The notes under the pieces are model-generated. The model searched no databases and was not told the DNA's origin. It saw only the letters and a list, made by a program, of their open reading frames with translations. The position numbers and the translations under genes are program-made. Shown here piece by piece: positions 50,672 to 59,255 of a stretch of 64,000 nucleotides of DNA. The stretch comes from DATDAH01 sp963725155 (GTDB taxonomy: Bacteria; Actinomycetota; Acidimicrobiia; Acidimicrobiales; DATDAH01): positions 372,001 to 436,000 of the forward strand of contig CAVRXU010000008.1 of assembly GCA_963725155.1 (NCBI GenBank), in the 5' to 3' direction. The stretch's first letter is position 1. Every line of letters begins with the position of its first letter.

Positions 50672-51434
50672 CGGCCACGACTTCGCCGGTCATGTAGCTG
50701 GAGTAGTCGCTGGCCAGGAAGACGATGACGTTGGCCACCTCCCAGGGCGTGGCGCCCCGACCGAAGGCCTCCTTGGCCTCCAGCTCCTCGAGCAGGCCCT
50801 CGCCCATGACCTTGGTCAGGAACGGGTGGGTCGCCAGGCTCGGGGCGACGGCGTTGACCCGGACCCCGGCGGCGGCCGCCTCGATGGCCGCGCAGCGGGT
50901 GAGGGCCATGACCCCGGCCTTGGCCGCCGCGTAGTGGGCCTGGCCTCGCTGGGCTCGCCAACCGAGGACGGAGGCGTTGTTGACGATGACGCCACTGCCC
51001 CGGGGAAGCATGTGACGGAGGGCGGCCCGGGTGGTGCGGAAGGTGCCGTTGAGGGTGACGTCGAGCACCAGGTCCCACTGGTCGTCGGTCATGTCGATGA
51101 GGTCGACCTCACCGCCGAGGCCGGCGTTGTTGACCATGACGTCGATGCCGCCGAGGGCCTCAGCCGAGCCATTGACCAGCGCCCGCACCGCGGCGTCGTC
51201 GGTGACGTCGCAGACGATGGTGTGCGGGCGCTCACCCACTTCGGTGGCTATGGCGTCGGCGGCCTCACCCAGGCGGCGCTCGTGGTGGTCGGAGATGACG
51301 ACCCGGGCCCCCTCCTCGGCGCAGCGCTTGGCGGTGGCGAACCCGATGCCGGTGCCGGCCGCCGCGGTGACGACGACGCCCTTGCCGGCCAGCAGGTCGT
51401 GGCCCTCCGGGTAGGGCGGGATCTCTCGGCTCAT
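50652..51434 (-). CDS. ipdF: IpdF-like SDR (steroid C/D-ring pathway)
   Basis: A 260-residue SDR. GKGVVVTAAAGTGIGFATAK, VISDHHERRLGE, NNAGLGGEVDLIDMTDDQWD, IVNNASVLGWRAQRGQAHYA and the ending MTGEVVAVSSQHP closely match M. tuberculosis Rv3559c (IpdF), which acts on the hydroxylated HIP-CoA. ATG overlaps the fadE30 stop (ATGA), as adjacent genes do in mycobacteria. Confidence 0.92.
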   Translation of the reverse strand: MSREIPPYPEGHDLLAGKGVVVTAAAGTGIGFATAKRCAEEGARVVISDHHERRLGEAADAIATEVGERPHTIVCDVTDDAAVRALVNGSAEALGGIDVMVNNAGLGGEVDLIDMTDDQWDLVLDVTLNGTFRTTRAALRHMLPRGSGVIVNNASVLGWRAQRGQAHYAAAKAGVMALTRCAAIEAAAAGVRVNAVAPSLATHPFLTKVMGEGLLEELEAKEAFGRGATPWEVANVIVFLASDYSSYMTGEVVAVSSQHP

Positions 51435-52621
51435 CGTGGCTCCCTTGGAAGGCCCAGCACATGTTCGCCGAGCACGTTGCGCTGGATCTGGTTCGAGCCG
51501 CCGTAGATGGTGTCGGCCCGACTGAAGAGGAACAGGCTCTGCAGCTCGGAGAGCGGATAGGCCTCGCCGCCCGACATGGCCGCGTCAGACGTGAGGATCG
51601 TGCCTTCGGCGCCCAGGACGTCCATGGCCAGCTCGCCGAGGCGGCGGTGGAACGTGGCCCAGTAGAGCTTGTTGATCGACGTCTCCGGGCCGGGCTCGCC
51701 CGAGATGGTGCGCAGAGCGGTCAAGCGCATCAGCTCGAGACCGATCCAGGCGTCGGCCAGGCGCTTGCGCATCTCGGGCTCGGTGGCTTTGCCGTTGCCG
51801 CGGGCCGCCTTCAGGACGAGGTCGAACTCCTGGCTGAACGCCATCTGCTGGCCGAGGGTCAGCACCCCCCGCTCGAAGCCCAGGGTGCCCATGGCCACCC
51901 GCCAGCCGCCGTTGACCTCGCCGACGACGAGGTCGGACGGCGTGCGGGCCTCGTCGAGGAAGACCTCGTTGAACTCCGAGGTCCCGGTGACCTGGATGAT
52001 CGGGCGGATCTCGATGCCGGGCTGGTCCATCGGGCAGAGGAGGTAGGAGATGCCTCGGTGCTTGGGGTCCGCCTCCGGGTCGGTCTTGCAGACCACGAAC
52101 ATCCACTGGGCCCAGGCGGCCAGCGAGGTCCACACCTTCTGGCCGCTGATGACCCACTCGTCGCCGTCGAGGTGGGCCCGGGTCTGGACGTTGGCCAGGT
52201 CCGAGCCGGCATTGGGCTCCGAGTAGCCCTGGCACCACAGCGTCTCGCCCGAGACGATGCCAGGCAGGAAGCGGGCCTTCTGCTCGTCGGTGCCGAAGGC
52301 GATGAGGGTCGGACCGAGCAGCCCCTCCCCCACGATGCCGACCCGGCCCGGCGCCCGGGCCCGGGCGTACTCCTGGTGCCAGATGACCTGCTGGGTGACC
52401 GGGAGGCCCTTGCCCCCGTACTCCTTGGGCCAACCCACGACGCTCCAGCCCTCGCGGCCGAGGAGCTGCTCCCACTCGAGGCGCCCCTCGAAGTCCTGGT
52501 GCTCCTTGCCCGGCCCGCCCAGGCCCCGGAGCGCGGCGAAGTCGGCGGCCAGGTGGGTCTCCAGGAAGTCCCGGGCCTCGGCCCGGAACGCCTCGTCCTC
52601 GTCGCTGAACCGGAGGTCCAC
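51431..52621 (-). CDS. fadE30: acyl-CoA dehydrogenase, FadE30-like
   Basis: A 396-residue enzyme. AADFAALRGLGGPGKEH near the N terminus, CQGYSEPNAGSDLANVQT, SGQKVWTSLAAWAQW, ERGVLTLGQQMAFSQEF and SRADTIYGGSNQIQRNVL match FadE30 (Rv3560c), which desaturates the HIP-derived CoA ester. It precedes ipdF with a 4-bp overlap, the same pair as Rv3560c-Rv3559c. GTG start at 52621; divergent from an Ltp gene with only 24 bp between. Confidence 0.9.
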   Translation of the reverse strand: MDLRFSDEDEAFRAEARDFLETHLAADFAALRGLGGPGKEHQDFEGRLEWEQLLGREGWSVVGWPKEYGGKGLPVTQQVIWHQEYARARAPGRVGIVGEGLLGPTLIAFGTDEQKARFLPGIVSGETLWCQGYSEPNAGSDLANVQTRAHLDGDEWVISGQKVWTSLAAWAQWMFVVCKTDPEADPKHRGISYLLCPMDQPGIEIRPIIQVTGTSEFNEVFLDEARTPSDLVVGEVNGGWRVAMGTLGFERGVLTLGQQMAFSQEFDLVLKAARGNGKATEPEMRKRLADAWIGLELMRLTALRTISGEPGPETSINKLYWATFHRRLGELAMDVLGAEGTILTSDAAMSGGEAYPLSELQSLFLFSRADTIYGGSNQIQRNVLGEHVLGLPREPR

Positions 52622-52645
52622 CGCCCTTCATTACCATCGCCGCCC

Positions 52646-53797
52646 GTGCCCGACCCTCATCGCGTCGCCATCGTCGGGGCCGCGTTGTCCGACGTCGGGC
52701 GGGTCGACGACCGCACGCCCTACGAGCTGCACTACCAGGCCACGTCCCGGGCTCTGGCCGACGCCGGCCTCGGTCGCGACGACGTCGACGGCCTCTACTC
52801 GTGCGGCCTCGGCTCGCTGGCACCGGTGGAGGTGGCCGAGTACCTCGGACTGCGACCCGCCCACTTCGACTCGACTCAGGTCGGGGGGGCGTCGTGGGAG
52901 GTGATGGTCGGCCACGCCGTCGCCGCGCTGCAGGCCGGCATGGCCGAGACGATCGTCCTCGTCTACGGCTCGACCACCCGGGCGGACCTGAAGGCCGGGC
53001 GGCGGCGGGCCAACCTGTCGTTCGGCTCCCGGGGGCCGACCCAGTTCGCGGCCCCGTGGGGGCACACGCTGATCTCGCAGTACGCCATGTCGACCATGCG
53101 CCACATGCACGAGTTCGGGACGACCATCGAGCAGCTGGCCGAGGTCGCGGTGTCGACCCGGTTCAACGCCGGCCTGAACCCCGACGCCTACTACCGGGAC
53201 CCGCTGACCATCGACGAGGTCAACTCGTCGGCGATGATCGCCGACCCCCTGACCAAGCTGCACTGCTGCATCCGGTCCGATGGCGGCGGGGCGGTCGTGC
53301 TGACCACGGCCGAACGGGCAGCCGACTGCGCCAAGGCGCCGGTGTGGGTGCTCGGCACCGGCGAGGCCATCTCGCACACGACGATGAGCGAGTGGGACGA
53401 CTTCACGGAGTCACCTTGCGTGCGCTCCGGAGCCGATGCGTTCCGACGGGCGGGGATCGGGCCGTCGGACGTCGACGTCTGCCAGCTCTACGACGCCTTC
53501 ACCTACATGGTCGTGGCCACCCTCGAAGGGCTGGGCTTCTGCCCCAAGGGCGAGGGTGGGCCGTTCGTGGCCGACGGCCGGTTGCGGGTCGGCGGGACCC
53601 TGCCCACCAACACCGACGGCGGCGGGCTGTCCGCGTGCCACCCCGGCATGCGGGGGATGTTCCTGCTGGTCGAGGCCGTGAAGCAGCTGCGGGGCGAGGC
53701 CGACAGCCGCCAGGTCGAGCACGCCGAGATCGCCTGCGTCAACGCCACCGGCGGCTGGTTCACCTCCACCGCCACCGTCCTCCTGGGCACGTCATGA
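52646..53797 (+). CDS. Ltp/SCP2-type thiolase-fold protein lacking the nucleophile Cys
   Basis: A 383-residue protein. VAIVGAALSDVGRVDDRT starts the fold. At the nucleophile position the sequence is DSTQVGGASWEVMVGHA, without Cys, as in aldolase-type Ltp2. Tyr in CQLYDAFTYMVV, NTDGGGLSACHPGMRG and CVNATGGWFTSTATVL are kept. Ltp2-type proteins cleave steroid side chains by retro-aldol reaction with a DUF35 partner, but no partner gene is adjacent here. GTG 52646 with TACCAT 8 nt upstream. Confidence 0.84.
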   Translation: MPDPHRVAIVGAALSDVGRVDDRTPYELHYQATSRALADAGLGRDDVDGLYSCGLGSLAPVEVAEYLGLRPAHFDSTQVGGASWEVMVGHAVAALQAGMAETIVLVYGSTTRADLKAGRRRANLSFGSRGPTQFAAPWGHTLISQYAMSTMRHMHEFGTTIEQLAEVAVSTRFNAGLNPDAYYRDPLTIDEVNSSAMIADPLTKLHCCIRSDGGGAVVLTTAERAADCAKAPVWVLGTGEAISHTTMSEWDDFTESPCVRSGADAFRRAGIGPSDVDVCQLYDAFTYMVVATLEGLGFCPKGEGGPFVADGRLRVGGTLPTNTDGGGLSACHPGMRGMFLLVEAVKQLRGEADSRQVEHAEIACVNATGGWFTSTATVLLGTS

Positions 53798-53805
53798 CCA
53801 CCACC

Positions 53806-53858
53806 CGAACTTGCGTCGGCTACACCACGAACGCCGTGGGTCAACGAGCGCAAGTTCG
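53806..53858. terminator. long nested hairpin after the Ltp gene
   Basis: CGAACTTGCG/CGCAAGTTCG outer arms with inner CCACG/CGTGG. It ends 10 bp before the next gene's ATG (53869). Same architecture as the GTTCTGG family but a different outer arm. Confidence 0.6.
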
Positions 53859-53868
53859 AGGGGGCGGC

Positions 53869-54804
53869 ATGAGGGGCGTACGGAACACGGAGAACGGGAT
53901 CGAGGTGTTGGACCTGCCCGCGCCGGAGCCGACCGGGGACGACGTGCGGGTGCGGGTGGCCGCGGCGGGCATCTGCGGGTCGGACCTGCACCTGGTCGAG
54001 TGGGGGCCGATACCGGTGACCCTCGGCCACGAGATCGCCGGGTGGCTGGACGACGGCACCCCGGTCGCCCTCGAGCCCGTCGTCCACCGTTGCGGGACCT
54101 GCGAGCGCTGCCTCGCCGGCGACACCCACCTGTGCCGAGAGGCGCAGACTGTCGGCATCGGGGTGGACGGGGGTATGGCCGACGAGCTGGTCGTGCCGCC
54201 CGAGTGCGTCGTACCGCTGCCCGACGGCCTCGCCGTCGGGGATGCCTCACTGGTCGAGCCCGTGGCCTGCGCCGTACGGGCGATGCACCGAGCCCGGATC
54301 GAGGCCGGCCAGCGGGTCGCGGTCATCGGCGGGGGAACGCTCGGCGTCGCCTCAGTGGCCGCGGCCGTCCACCTCGGCTGTGAGGTCGGCGTCGCCGCCC
54401 GGCATCCGCACCAGATCGCCGCCGCCGAGTCCGTCGGCGGTCGGCCGGTCGAGGGCCATTACGACGTGGTGATCGAGGCGGCCGGCACCTCGTCGGCCTT
54501 CAACCAGGCGATCGGCCTGACCCGGGTGCGCGGGACCATCGCCCTCCTCGGCACCTACTGGGAGGAGGTGGCCCTCGCGGCCACGCCGATCGGCCTGAAG
54601 GAGCTCGACGTCGTCGGCTGCATGGCCTACGGCCACCACGGCGGCCACCGAGAGGTCGACGCCGCCGGCGCCCTGCTCGCCGCCGTCCCCGAACTGGCAC
54701 CCGCGCTGATCACCCACCGCTTCGGCCTCGACGACGCCGCCGAGGCCTTCCGGGTCGCCGCCGACCGCTCCGCCGGCGCCATCAAGGTCACCCTGGAGCC
54801 GTAG
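53869..54804 (+). CDS. zinc-binding alcohol dehydrogenase (MDR) family protein
   Basis: A 311-residue MDR. Catalytic zinc ligands in AAGICGSDLHLVEW and LGHEIAG; structural-zinc Cys in HRCGTCERCLAGDTHLCREA. Rossmann core RVAVIGGGTLGVASVAAAVH and IEAAGTSSAF. It is shorter than the typical 340. Substrate unknown; it may oxidise an alcohol produced by the upstream Ltp reaction (speculative). Confidence 0.87.
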   Translation: MRGVRNTENGIEVLDLPAPEPTGDDVRVRVAAAGICGSDLHLVEWGPIPVTLGHEIAGWLDDGTPVALEPVVHRCGTCERCLAGDTHLCREAQTVGIGVDGGMADELVVPPECVVPLPDGLAVGDASLVEPVACAVRAMHRARIEAGQRVAVIGGGTLGVASVAAAVHLGCEVGVAARHPHQIAAAESVGGRPVEGHYDVVIEAAGTSSAFNQAIGLTRVRGTIALLGTYWEEVALAATPIGLKELDVVGCMAYGHHGGHREVDAAGALLAAVPELAPALITHRFGLDDAAEAFRVAADRSAGAIKVTLEP

Positions 54805-54815
54805 GTCCGTCCACC

Positions 54816-54867
54816 CGTTCTGGCACCTGATTCGGCGGCTATGGCAACCGAATCAGGTGCCAGAACG
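54816..54867. terminator. 20-bp perfect hairpin at convergent ends, GTTCTGG family
   Basis: CGTTCTGGCACCTGATTCGG (54816-54835) pairs with 54848-54867 around a 12-nt loop. The right arm encodes the last residues and the stop codon of the reverse-strand acyltransferase, and the MDR stop lies 11 bp before it. Confidence 0.65.
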
Positions 54868-56184
54868 ACTGAGCGTTCCCACGACCGCATCGAGTTCGGC
54901 TTGCAGGTCGTCCTTCAACTGGGCCAGGTCGGGGCAGGCGGTGGGGTCGGCGACGACCGTGATCGTCAGCGTGCCGGCGTAGGAGAGGACGGCGAAGGCG
55001 ACGGTGACGTTGCCGGAGATGGCGGAGACGGGGATCAGCCCGTCGACCTCCGCACCGAGGAACGTCAGGCGCTCGGTGGGGCCCCGCAGGTTGGTGACGA
55101 ACGTGTGCACCAACCGCTGGCGATTCGCGAACCAGCGGAAGAGGTGGAGTCGGCCCGTGAGGCGGAAGACGGCGTCGAGCAACCTCGTGGCCGCCGCGGT
55201 CGGCGGCTCGGCCCTCGCCCGGCGGCGAGCGGTCTCGACCAGTCGATCGTCGATGGCGCCCTGCGCGGGCACGGCCACGGTCTTCACGCCGATGTCGTTG
55301 CCGAGCTCGGTGGTGCTGGCGTCGCGGCGGGTGGAGACCGGGATGGTCATCACGAACTCCGGCACCGTGGGTTCACCTCGACGCTCCAGGGTCGACCGGA
55401 GCGCACCGGCCACGGCCGCCAGCACCACGTCGTTGACCGTCCCACCATGGGCGTGGGCGACCTCGACGACTGACGCCAGTTCGACCCGGGCCACGGCCAG
55501 GGCCCGCTCGGGGCCGGTCGGTCGGTTCAGCGAGCTGCGCTCGATGCGGGCGGCGTCAGTCCGACGGAGCTCGCCGACCGCCTGCCCGACGGACCGCAGG
55601 GTCGACGGCACTCGGTGCAGCGCCCGGAGGCGATCCTTGGCGACGTCGACCAGCAGCGCCCGCGCTCCGGGCCGCGGTCGGGGGAAGCCCTCCGGCGGCG
55701 CGACTTCGCTCGCTCCGTCGACGAGGCCGGCGAGGACGGCCAGCCCGCCGATGCCGTCCGCCAGGACGTGGTGGAACACGGCGACGATGGCGGTGCCCCC
55801 GGAGGCCAGGCCCGTCACGAACGTGACCGACCAGGGCGAGTGCTTGTCGGGCAGGCGCTCGATGACGACGTCGGCGGCCACCGCCAGCAGCGCCGCCTCG
55901 TCGCCGATGCCCGGACAGGTCACTTGTCTGACGTGGCGCTCGATGTCGAAGTCGTCGTCGTCGACCCAGAGCGGGCGACCACACCCGACCGGCGTATCGA
56001 CCAGGCGCTGCCGCAGCCGGGGGATCGCCCGGGTCCGACGGTCGATGGCCTCGGTCACGGCCGTTCCGGAGATGGTGGGCGGAGCGAGCACCAGCACGGC
56101 GCCCACCTGCATGGGTACGGACCCCCTGTCGATGGCCCGGGGGACGAGGTCGCTCGGGCTGGCCCGCTCGATGGGCGCGGTCAT
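54853..56184 (-). CDS. wax-ester synthase/diacylglycerol acyltransferase (WS/DGAT)
   Basis: A 443-residue protein. VFHHVLADGIGGLAVL carries the HHxxxDG acyl-transfer motif around residue 130. GTVNDVVLAAVAGALR, TNLRGPTERLTFLGAEV and the C-terminal NVTVAFAVLSYAGTLTITVV are family features. It makes triacylglycerol or wax esters from acyl-CoA for storage. Start ATG 56184 after GAGGAT; the stop codon is supplied by a hairpin arm. Upstream neighbour is the ACC carboxyltransferase. Confidence 0.88.
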   Translation of the reverse strand: MTAPIERASPSDLVPRAIDRGSVPMQVGAVLVLAPPTISGTAVTEAIDRRTRAIPRLRQRLVDTPVGCGRPLWVDDDDFDIERHVRQVTCPGIGDEAALLAVAADVVIERLPDKHSPWSVTFVTGLASGGTAIVAVFHHVLADGIGGLAVLAGLVDGASEVAPPEGFPRPRPGARALLVDVAKDRLRALHRVPSTLRSVGQAVGELRRTDAARIERSSLNRPTGPERALAVARVELASVVEVAHAHGGTVNDVVLAAVAGALRSTLERRGEPTVPEFVMTIPVSTRRDASTTELGNDIGVKTVAVPAQGAIDDRLVETARRRARAEPPTAAATRLLDAVFRLTGRLHLFRWFANRQRLVHTFVTNLRGPTERLTFLGAEVDGLIPVSAISGNVTVAFAVLSYAGTLTITVVADPTACPDLAQLKDDLQAELDAVVGTLSRSGT

Positions 56185-56252
56185 GATCCTCACGACCCCC
56201 GACTCTGCGCCCCGCCGACCCCGACCGCCAGGGCCGAACGTCGCTGCTTCTG

Positions 56253-57596
56253 TCAGAGCGGCAGGTTGTCGTGGCGTCTCGGGGCCAGGACCTCCCGCTT
56301 GGTCGACAGCACTTCGAGGGCGGCGCACAGCTCGCGCCTCGTGTCCGCGGGGTCGATGACGGCGTCGATGTAGCCCCGCTCGGCGGCGATCCAAGGGTTG
56401 AGGTACTGCTCCTCGTACTCGGCGACCAAGGCCGGACGCTCGGACGGGTCGGTGCGGCGATGGAGGATGCCCACCGCGCCCTCGGCGCCCATGACGGCGA
56501 TCTCGGCCGTGGGCCAGGCCAGGTGGAGGTCACAGCCCATGGTCTTGGAGTCCATGACGATGAACGCCCCGCCGTACGACTTGCGCAGGGTCAGGCCGAC
56601 CCGGGGCACGGTGGCCCGGGCGTAGGCGAAGGCCAGCTGGGCACCGTGGCGGATCATCCCCCGCCACTCCATGTCCTTGCCGGGGTAGAAACCGGACGTG
56701 TCGACCAGGGTCACGAGCGGCAGGTTGAACGCATCGCAGAAGGACACGAAGCGGGCGCCCTTGTGCGAGCACGTGATGTCCAGCGTCCCCGCCAGCTGTT
56801 GGGGCTGATTGGCCACGATGCCGACGGGGCGGCCGTCGACCGTCGCGAAGCCGGTGACCAGGTTGGGGGCATAGAGCTCCCGCAGCTCGAGGAACTGGTC
56901 GTCGTCGACGATCGAGCGGATCACCGACCGGACGTCGTAGCCCGCCGTCGACTCGGCCGGGAGGATGGCCCCGGCATCCGGCGTCGCCCGGTCAACCGGG
57001 TCCGACGTGGACCAGCGTGGTGGCTCCTGGTCGTTGCTGCCGGGGAGGTAGGCCAGCAGGTCAGCGAGAGCGTCATCCACTTCGTCCACCGCCACCACCC
57101 GGGCGGCCACGCCCGTCGACCGCTGGTGGGCGCCGACGCCGCCCAGCTCATCGGACGAGATCATCGCTCCGGTCATCTGGCGGACCATTCGCGGACCGGA
57201 GACATAGGCGTAGGCGTCCGGGGTCATCACGACGATGTCGGCCACGCCGAGCAGCAATGCGGGACCGGACACGGCCGGGCCGACCAGCGCGGCGAGTATG
57301 GGGATGATCCCCGAGCAGGCCACCAGCTCCTTGGCCGCCCGTCCCCAGCCGACGAGGGCGTCGACGCCTTCGAAGACGTCGGCCCCGCTGGAGGCCAGCA
57401 CCAGCACGATCGGGATGCCCGACTGACGGGCCGTGCGGGCGGCGAGGGCGATGGTGTCCCCGTCCCCCGCGCTGATGGCCCCGGCGCGGCGATCGCTGAT
57501 CGACCGGACGACCACCGCCTCCCGACCGAAGGAGTCATCGACCTGCGCCTCGACGGTCCCGTCCACGGCCGCACGAAGGGCGAGCGCGGCGGGCAT
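56253..57596 (-). CDS. acyl-CoA carboxylase beta subunit (carboxyltransferase), short N terminus
   Basis: A 447-residue protein, about 70 shorter than usual AccD/PccB; the N-terminal part of the first crotonase lobe is missing or reduced. SGADVFEGVDALVGWGRAAK, ALVGPAVSGPALLLGVAD, AYAYVSGPRMVRQMTG, GVGAHQRSTGVA and the second-lobe NLVTGFATVDGRPVGIVANQ, LVDTSGFYPGKDME and RKSYGGAFIVMDSKTMGCDL are clear. It carboxylates propionyl-CoA or acetyl-CoA with a biotin subunit that is not in this window. Confidence 0.88.
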   Translation of the reverse strand: MPAALALRAAVDGTVEAQVDDSFGREAVVVRSISDRRAGAISAGDGDTIALAARTARQSGIPIVLVLASSGADVFEGVDALVGWGRAAKELVACSGIIPILAALVGPAVSGPALLLGVADIVVMTPDAYAYVSGPRMVRQMTGAMISSDELGGVGAHQRSTGVAARVVAVDEVDDALADLLAYLPGSNDQEPPRWSTSDPVDRATPDAGAILPAESTAGYDVRSVIRSIVDDDQFLELRELYAPNLVTGFATVDGRPVGIVANQPQQLAGTLDITCSHKGARFVSFCDAFNLPLVTLVDTSGFYPGKDMEWRGMIRHGAQLAFAYARATVPRVGLTLRKSYGGAFIVMDSKTMGCDLHLAWPTAEIAVMGAEGAVGILHRRTDPSERPALVAEYEEQYLNPWIAAERGYIDAVIDPADTRRELCAALEVLSTKREVLAPRRHDNLPL

Positions 57597-57647
57597 CGAC
57601 CCATTTGACCACCGATCCGACCCGGCCGTTACCCCCGCCCCGGATGG

Positions 57648-58535
57648 TCAGGATGCGAGGGGCTTGGCGAACCAGTGGTCGGCGTGGACCTCGTCGTTGA
57701 AGGGGTCGACCTCCTCGAAGCCGACCGCCCGATAGAGGGCGATCGCCTCGGCCAGGGCCCGGTTGGTCTCCAAGCGCAGGAGGCGGACGTCGTGGGCCCG
57801 GGCCTGCGCCTCGAGCTCGAAGAGCATCCGCCGACCGAGGCCCAGCCCGCGAGCCGAGGGATCGACCCACATGCGCTTCACGTCGGCCTTACCGCCGGCG
57901 AAGAAGTGGAGCGCGCCGCAGGCGACGGCCTCGTCGCCGAGACGGGCGATGAGCAGGAGACCCTCCGGCTCGACCATGTCGTCCACGGCGAAGGGCTCGG
58001 CGGCGTCGAAGTCGAAGCCGGTCTCGAAGCGCTCGTCGATCTCGGCGAAATAGGCCCGGAGGCAGGCATCGGCATCGGGGGTGTGCGGGTCCTCCGGGGC
58101 CACCACGACCTGGCCGAGGCGGAGCAAGCGGTCGACCGTGGTCATGGCGTCGAGGAGCCGGCCGCGAGACCTGTCGTCGAGCGGGTCGAGCAGGGACCAG
58201 GCCAGGGCGTCGCTCAGTCCGTCCATCTCGGCCAGCTCGGCCCGCCCGGGATCGGTCACCTCGACCCGGCGTACCCGGGCGTCGACCGCATCGGGGGTCA
58301 CCCTCACCAGGCCCTCGTCGTCCAGGGCCCGCAGGAGCCGGCTCAGGTAACCGGAGTCCAGGCCGAGGCGAGCGCGCAGCGCCCGCACGTCGGCACCGTC
58401 GACACCGACCTCCCACAGCACCCGGGAGGCGGCCAGGGACCGGCCGCGAGCGAGGTACTCGTCGTCGAGCACGCCGATGCGCTGGGTCACCGTCCGGTTG
58501 AACCGGCGCACCGTGGCCACGGCCCCGTCGTCCAT
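57648..58535 (-). CDS. MarR-GNAT fusion protein
   Basis: A 295-residue protein. The N-terminal ~145 residues are a MarR-type winged HTH (RALRARLGLDSGYLSRLLRAL, DEGLVRVTPDAVDAR) and the rest is a GNAT acetyltransferase (DVKRMWVDPSARGLGLGRRM, the R/QxxGxG/A acetyl-CoA motif, then LRLETNRALAEAIALYRAVG). Such fusions act as self-contained sensors/modifiers. ATG 58535 with TAGAGT 7 nt upstream, inside an 18-bp dyad that probably is its own operator. Confidence 0.9.
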   Translation of the reverse strand: MDDGAVATVRRFNRTVTQRIGVLDDEYLARGRSLAASRVLWEVGVDGADVRALRARLGLDSGYLSRLLRALDDEGLVRVTPDAVDARVRRVEVTDPGRAELAEMDGLSDALAWSLLDPLDDRSRGRLLDAMTTVDRLLRLGQVVVAPEDPHTPDADACLRAYFAEIDERFETGFDFDAAEPFAVDDMVEPEGLLLIARLGDEAVACGALHFFAGGKADVKRMWVDPSARGLGLGRRMLFELEAQARAHDVRLLRLETNRALAEAIALYRAVGFEEVDPFNDEVHADHWFAKPLAS

Positions 58536-58537
58536 TC

Positions 58538-58555
58538 CTCTGACTCTAGTCAGAG
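58538..58555. promoter_or_regulatory. CTCTGACT-CT-AGTCAGAG dyad, probable MarR autoregulatory operator
   Basis: A perfect 8+8 inverted repeat with a 2-bp centre, covering the TAGAGT -10 of the MarR-GNAT gene and ending 35 bp before the divergent thioesterase ATG. Confidence 0.65.
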
Positions 58556-58589
58556 ATTCCGCCATCGACCCGCCGGTTACCGTCCCGCC

Positions 58590-59255
58590 ATGCCGTTGCC
58601 CGACGACGCCCGCCAGCTCTGGATCACGACGCCCTCCAAGGCCCGGGGCGCCCGGGCCCAGAAGCACATGCTGGTCGAGGAGGCCAAGAAGGTGGTCGAG
58701 CGGGTGGCCCTGCTCGACACCGAGCGGGTGGGCGAGGACGCGTTCGCCGAGCTCATCGAAGCGACGGCCCACCTGGCCGAGCTCCTCGACCGGCCGCCGT
58801 CGCTCCGGGAGCGGGGAGGCCTCTCGGCCTCGGGCGGCGACGACGCCATCCTCACCGAACGATCCGGCATCAGCGGGGCCAGCAACCCGCTCGCCCCGCC
58901 GATCGAGTTCGTCATGGAGGGCGAGGTCACGCGGGGCTCGGCCACCTGGGGCGCCGCCTACGAGGGCCCGCAGGACTGCCTCCACGGCGGGTTCGTCGCC
59001 GCCGCCTTCGACGACCTCCTCGGCTGTGCCCAGATGGCCTCAGGCATCGCCGGCTTCACCGGCACCCTGACCGTGAAGATGGTCAAGCCCACGCCCCTCT
59101 ACCGCCGCATCGATTACGCCGCCGGGGTCGACCGCACCGAGGGCCGCAAGATCTTCTGCTGGGGCACCGCCCACGACGGCGACAAGCTCCTGGCCGAGGC
59201 CCAGTGCGTCTTCATCGCGCCCGCCACCGGCATGGCCAGTCGTCCACCCGAGTGA
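58590..59255 (+). CDS. PaaI-type hot-dog thioesterase
   Basis: A 221-residue protein. A helical N-terminal ~100 residues (KHMLVEEAKKVVERVALLD) precede a hot-dog domain with GPQDCLHGGFVAAAFDDLLG (catalytic region) and TVKMVKPTPLYRRIDY. It hydrolyses acyl-CoA thioesters, probably medium or aromatic. TACCGT 6 nt before ATG 58590. Divergent from the MarR-GNAT gene. Confidence 0.84.
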   Translation: MPLPDDARQLWITTPSKARGARAQKHMLVEEAKKVVERVALLDTERVGEDAFAELIEATAHLAELLDRPPSLRERGGLSASGGDDAILTERSGISGASNPLAPPIEFVMEGEVTRGSATWGAAYEGPQDCLHGGFVAAAFDDLLGCAQMASGIAGFTGTLTVKMVKPTPLYRRIDYAAGVDRTEGRKIFCWGTAHDGDKLLAEAQCVFIAPATGMASRPPE

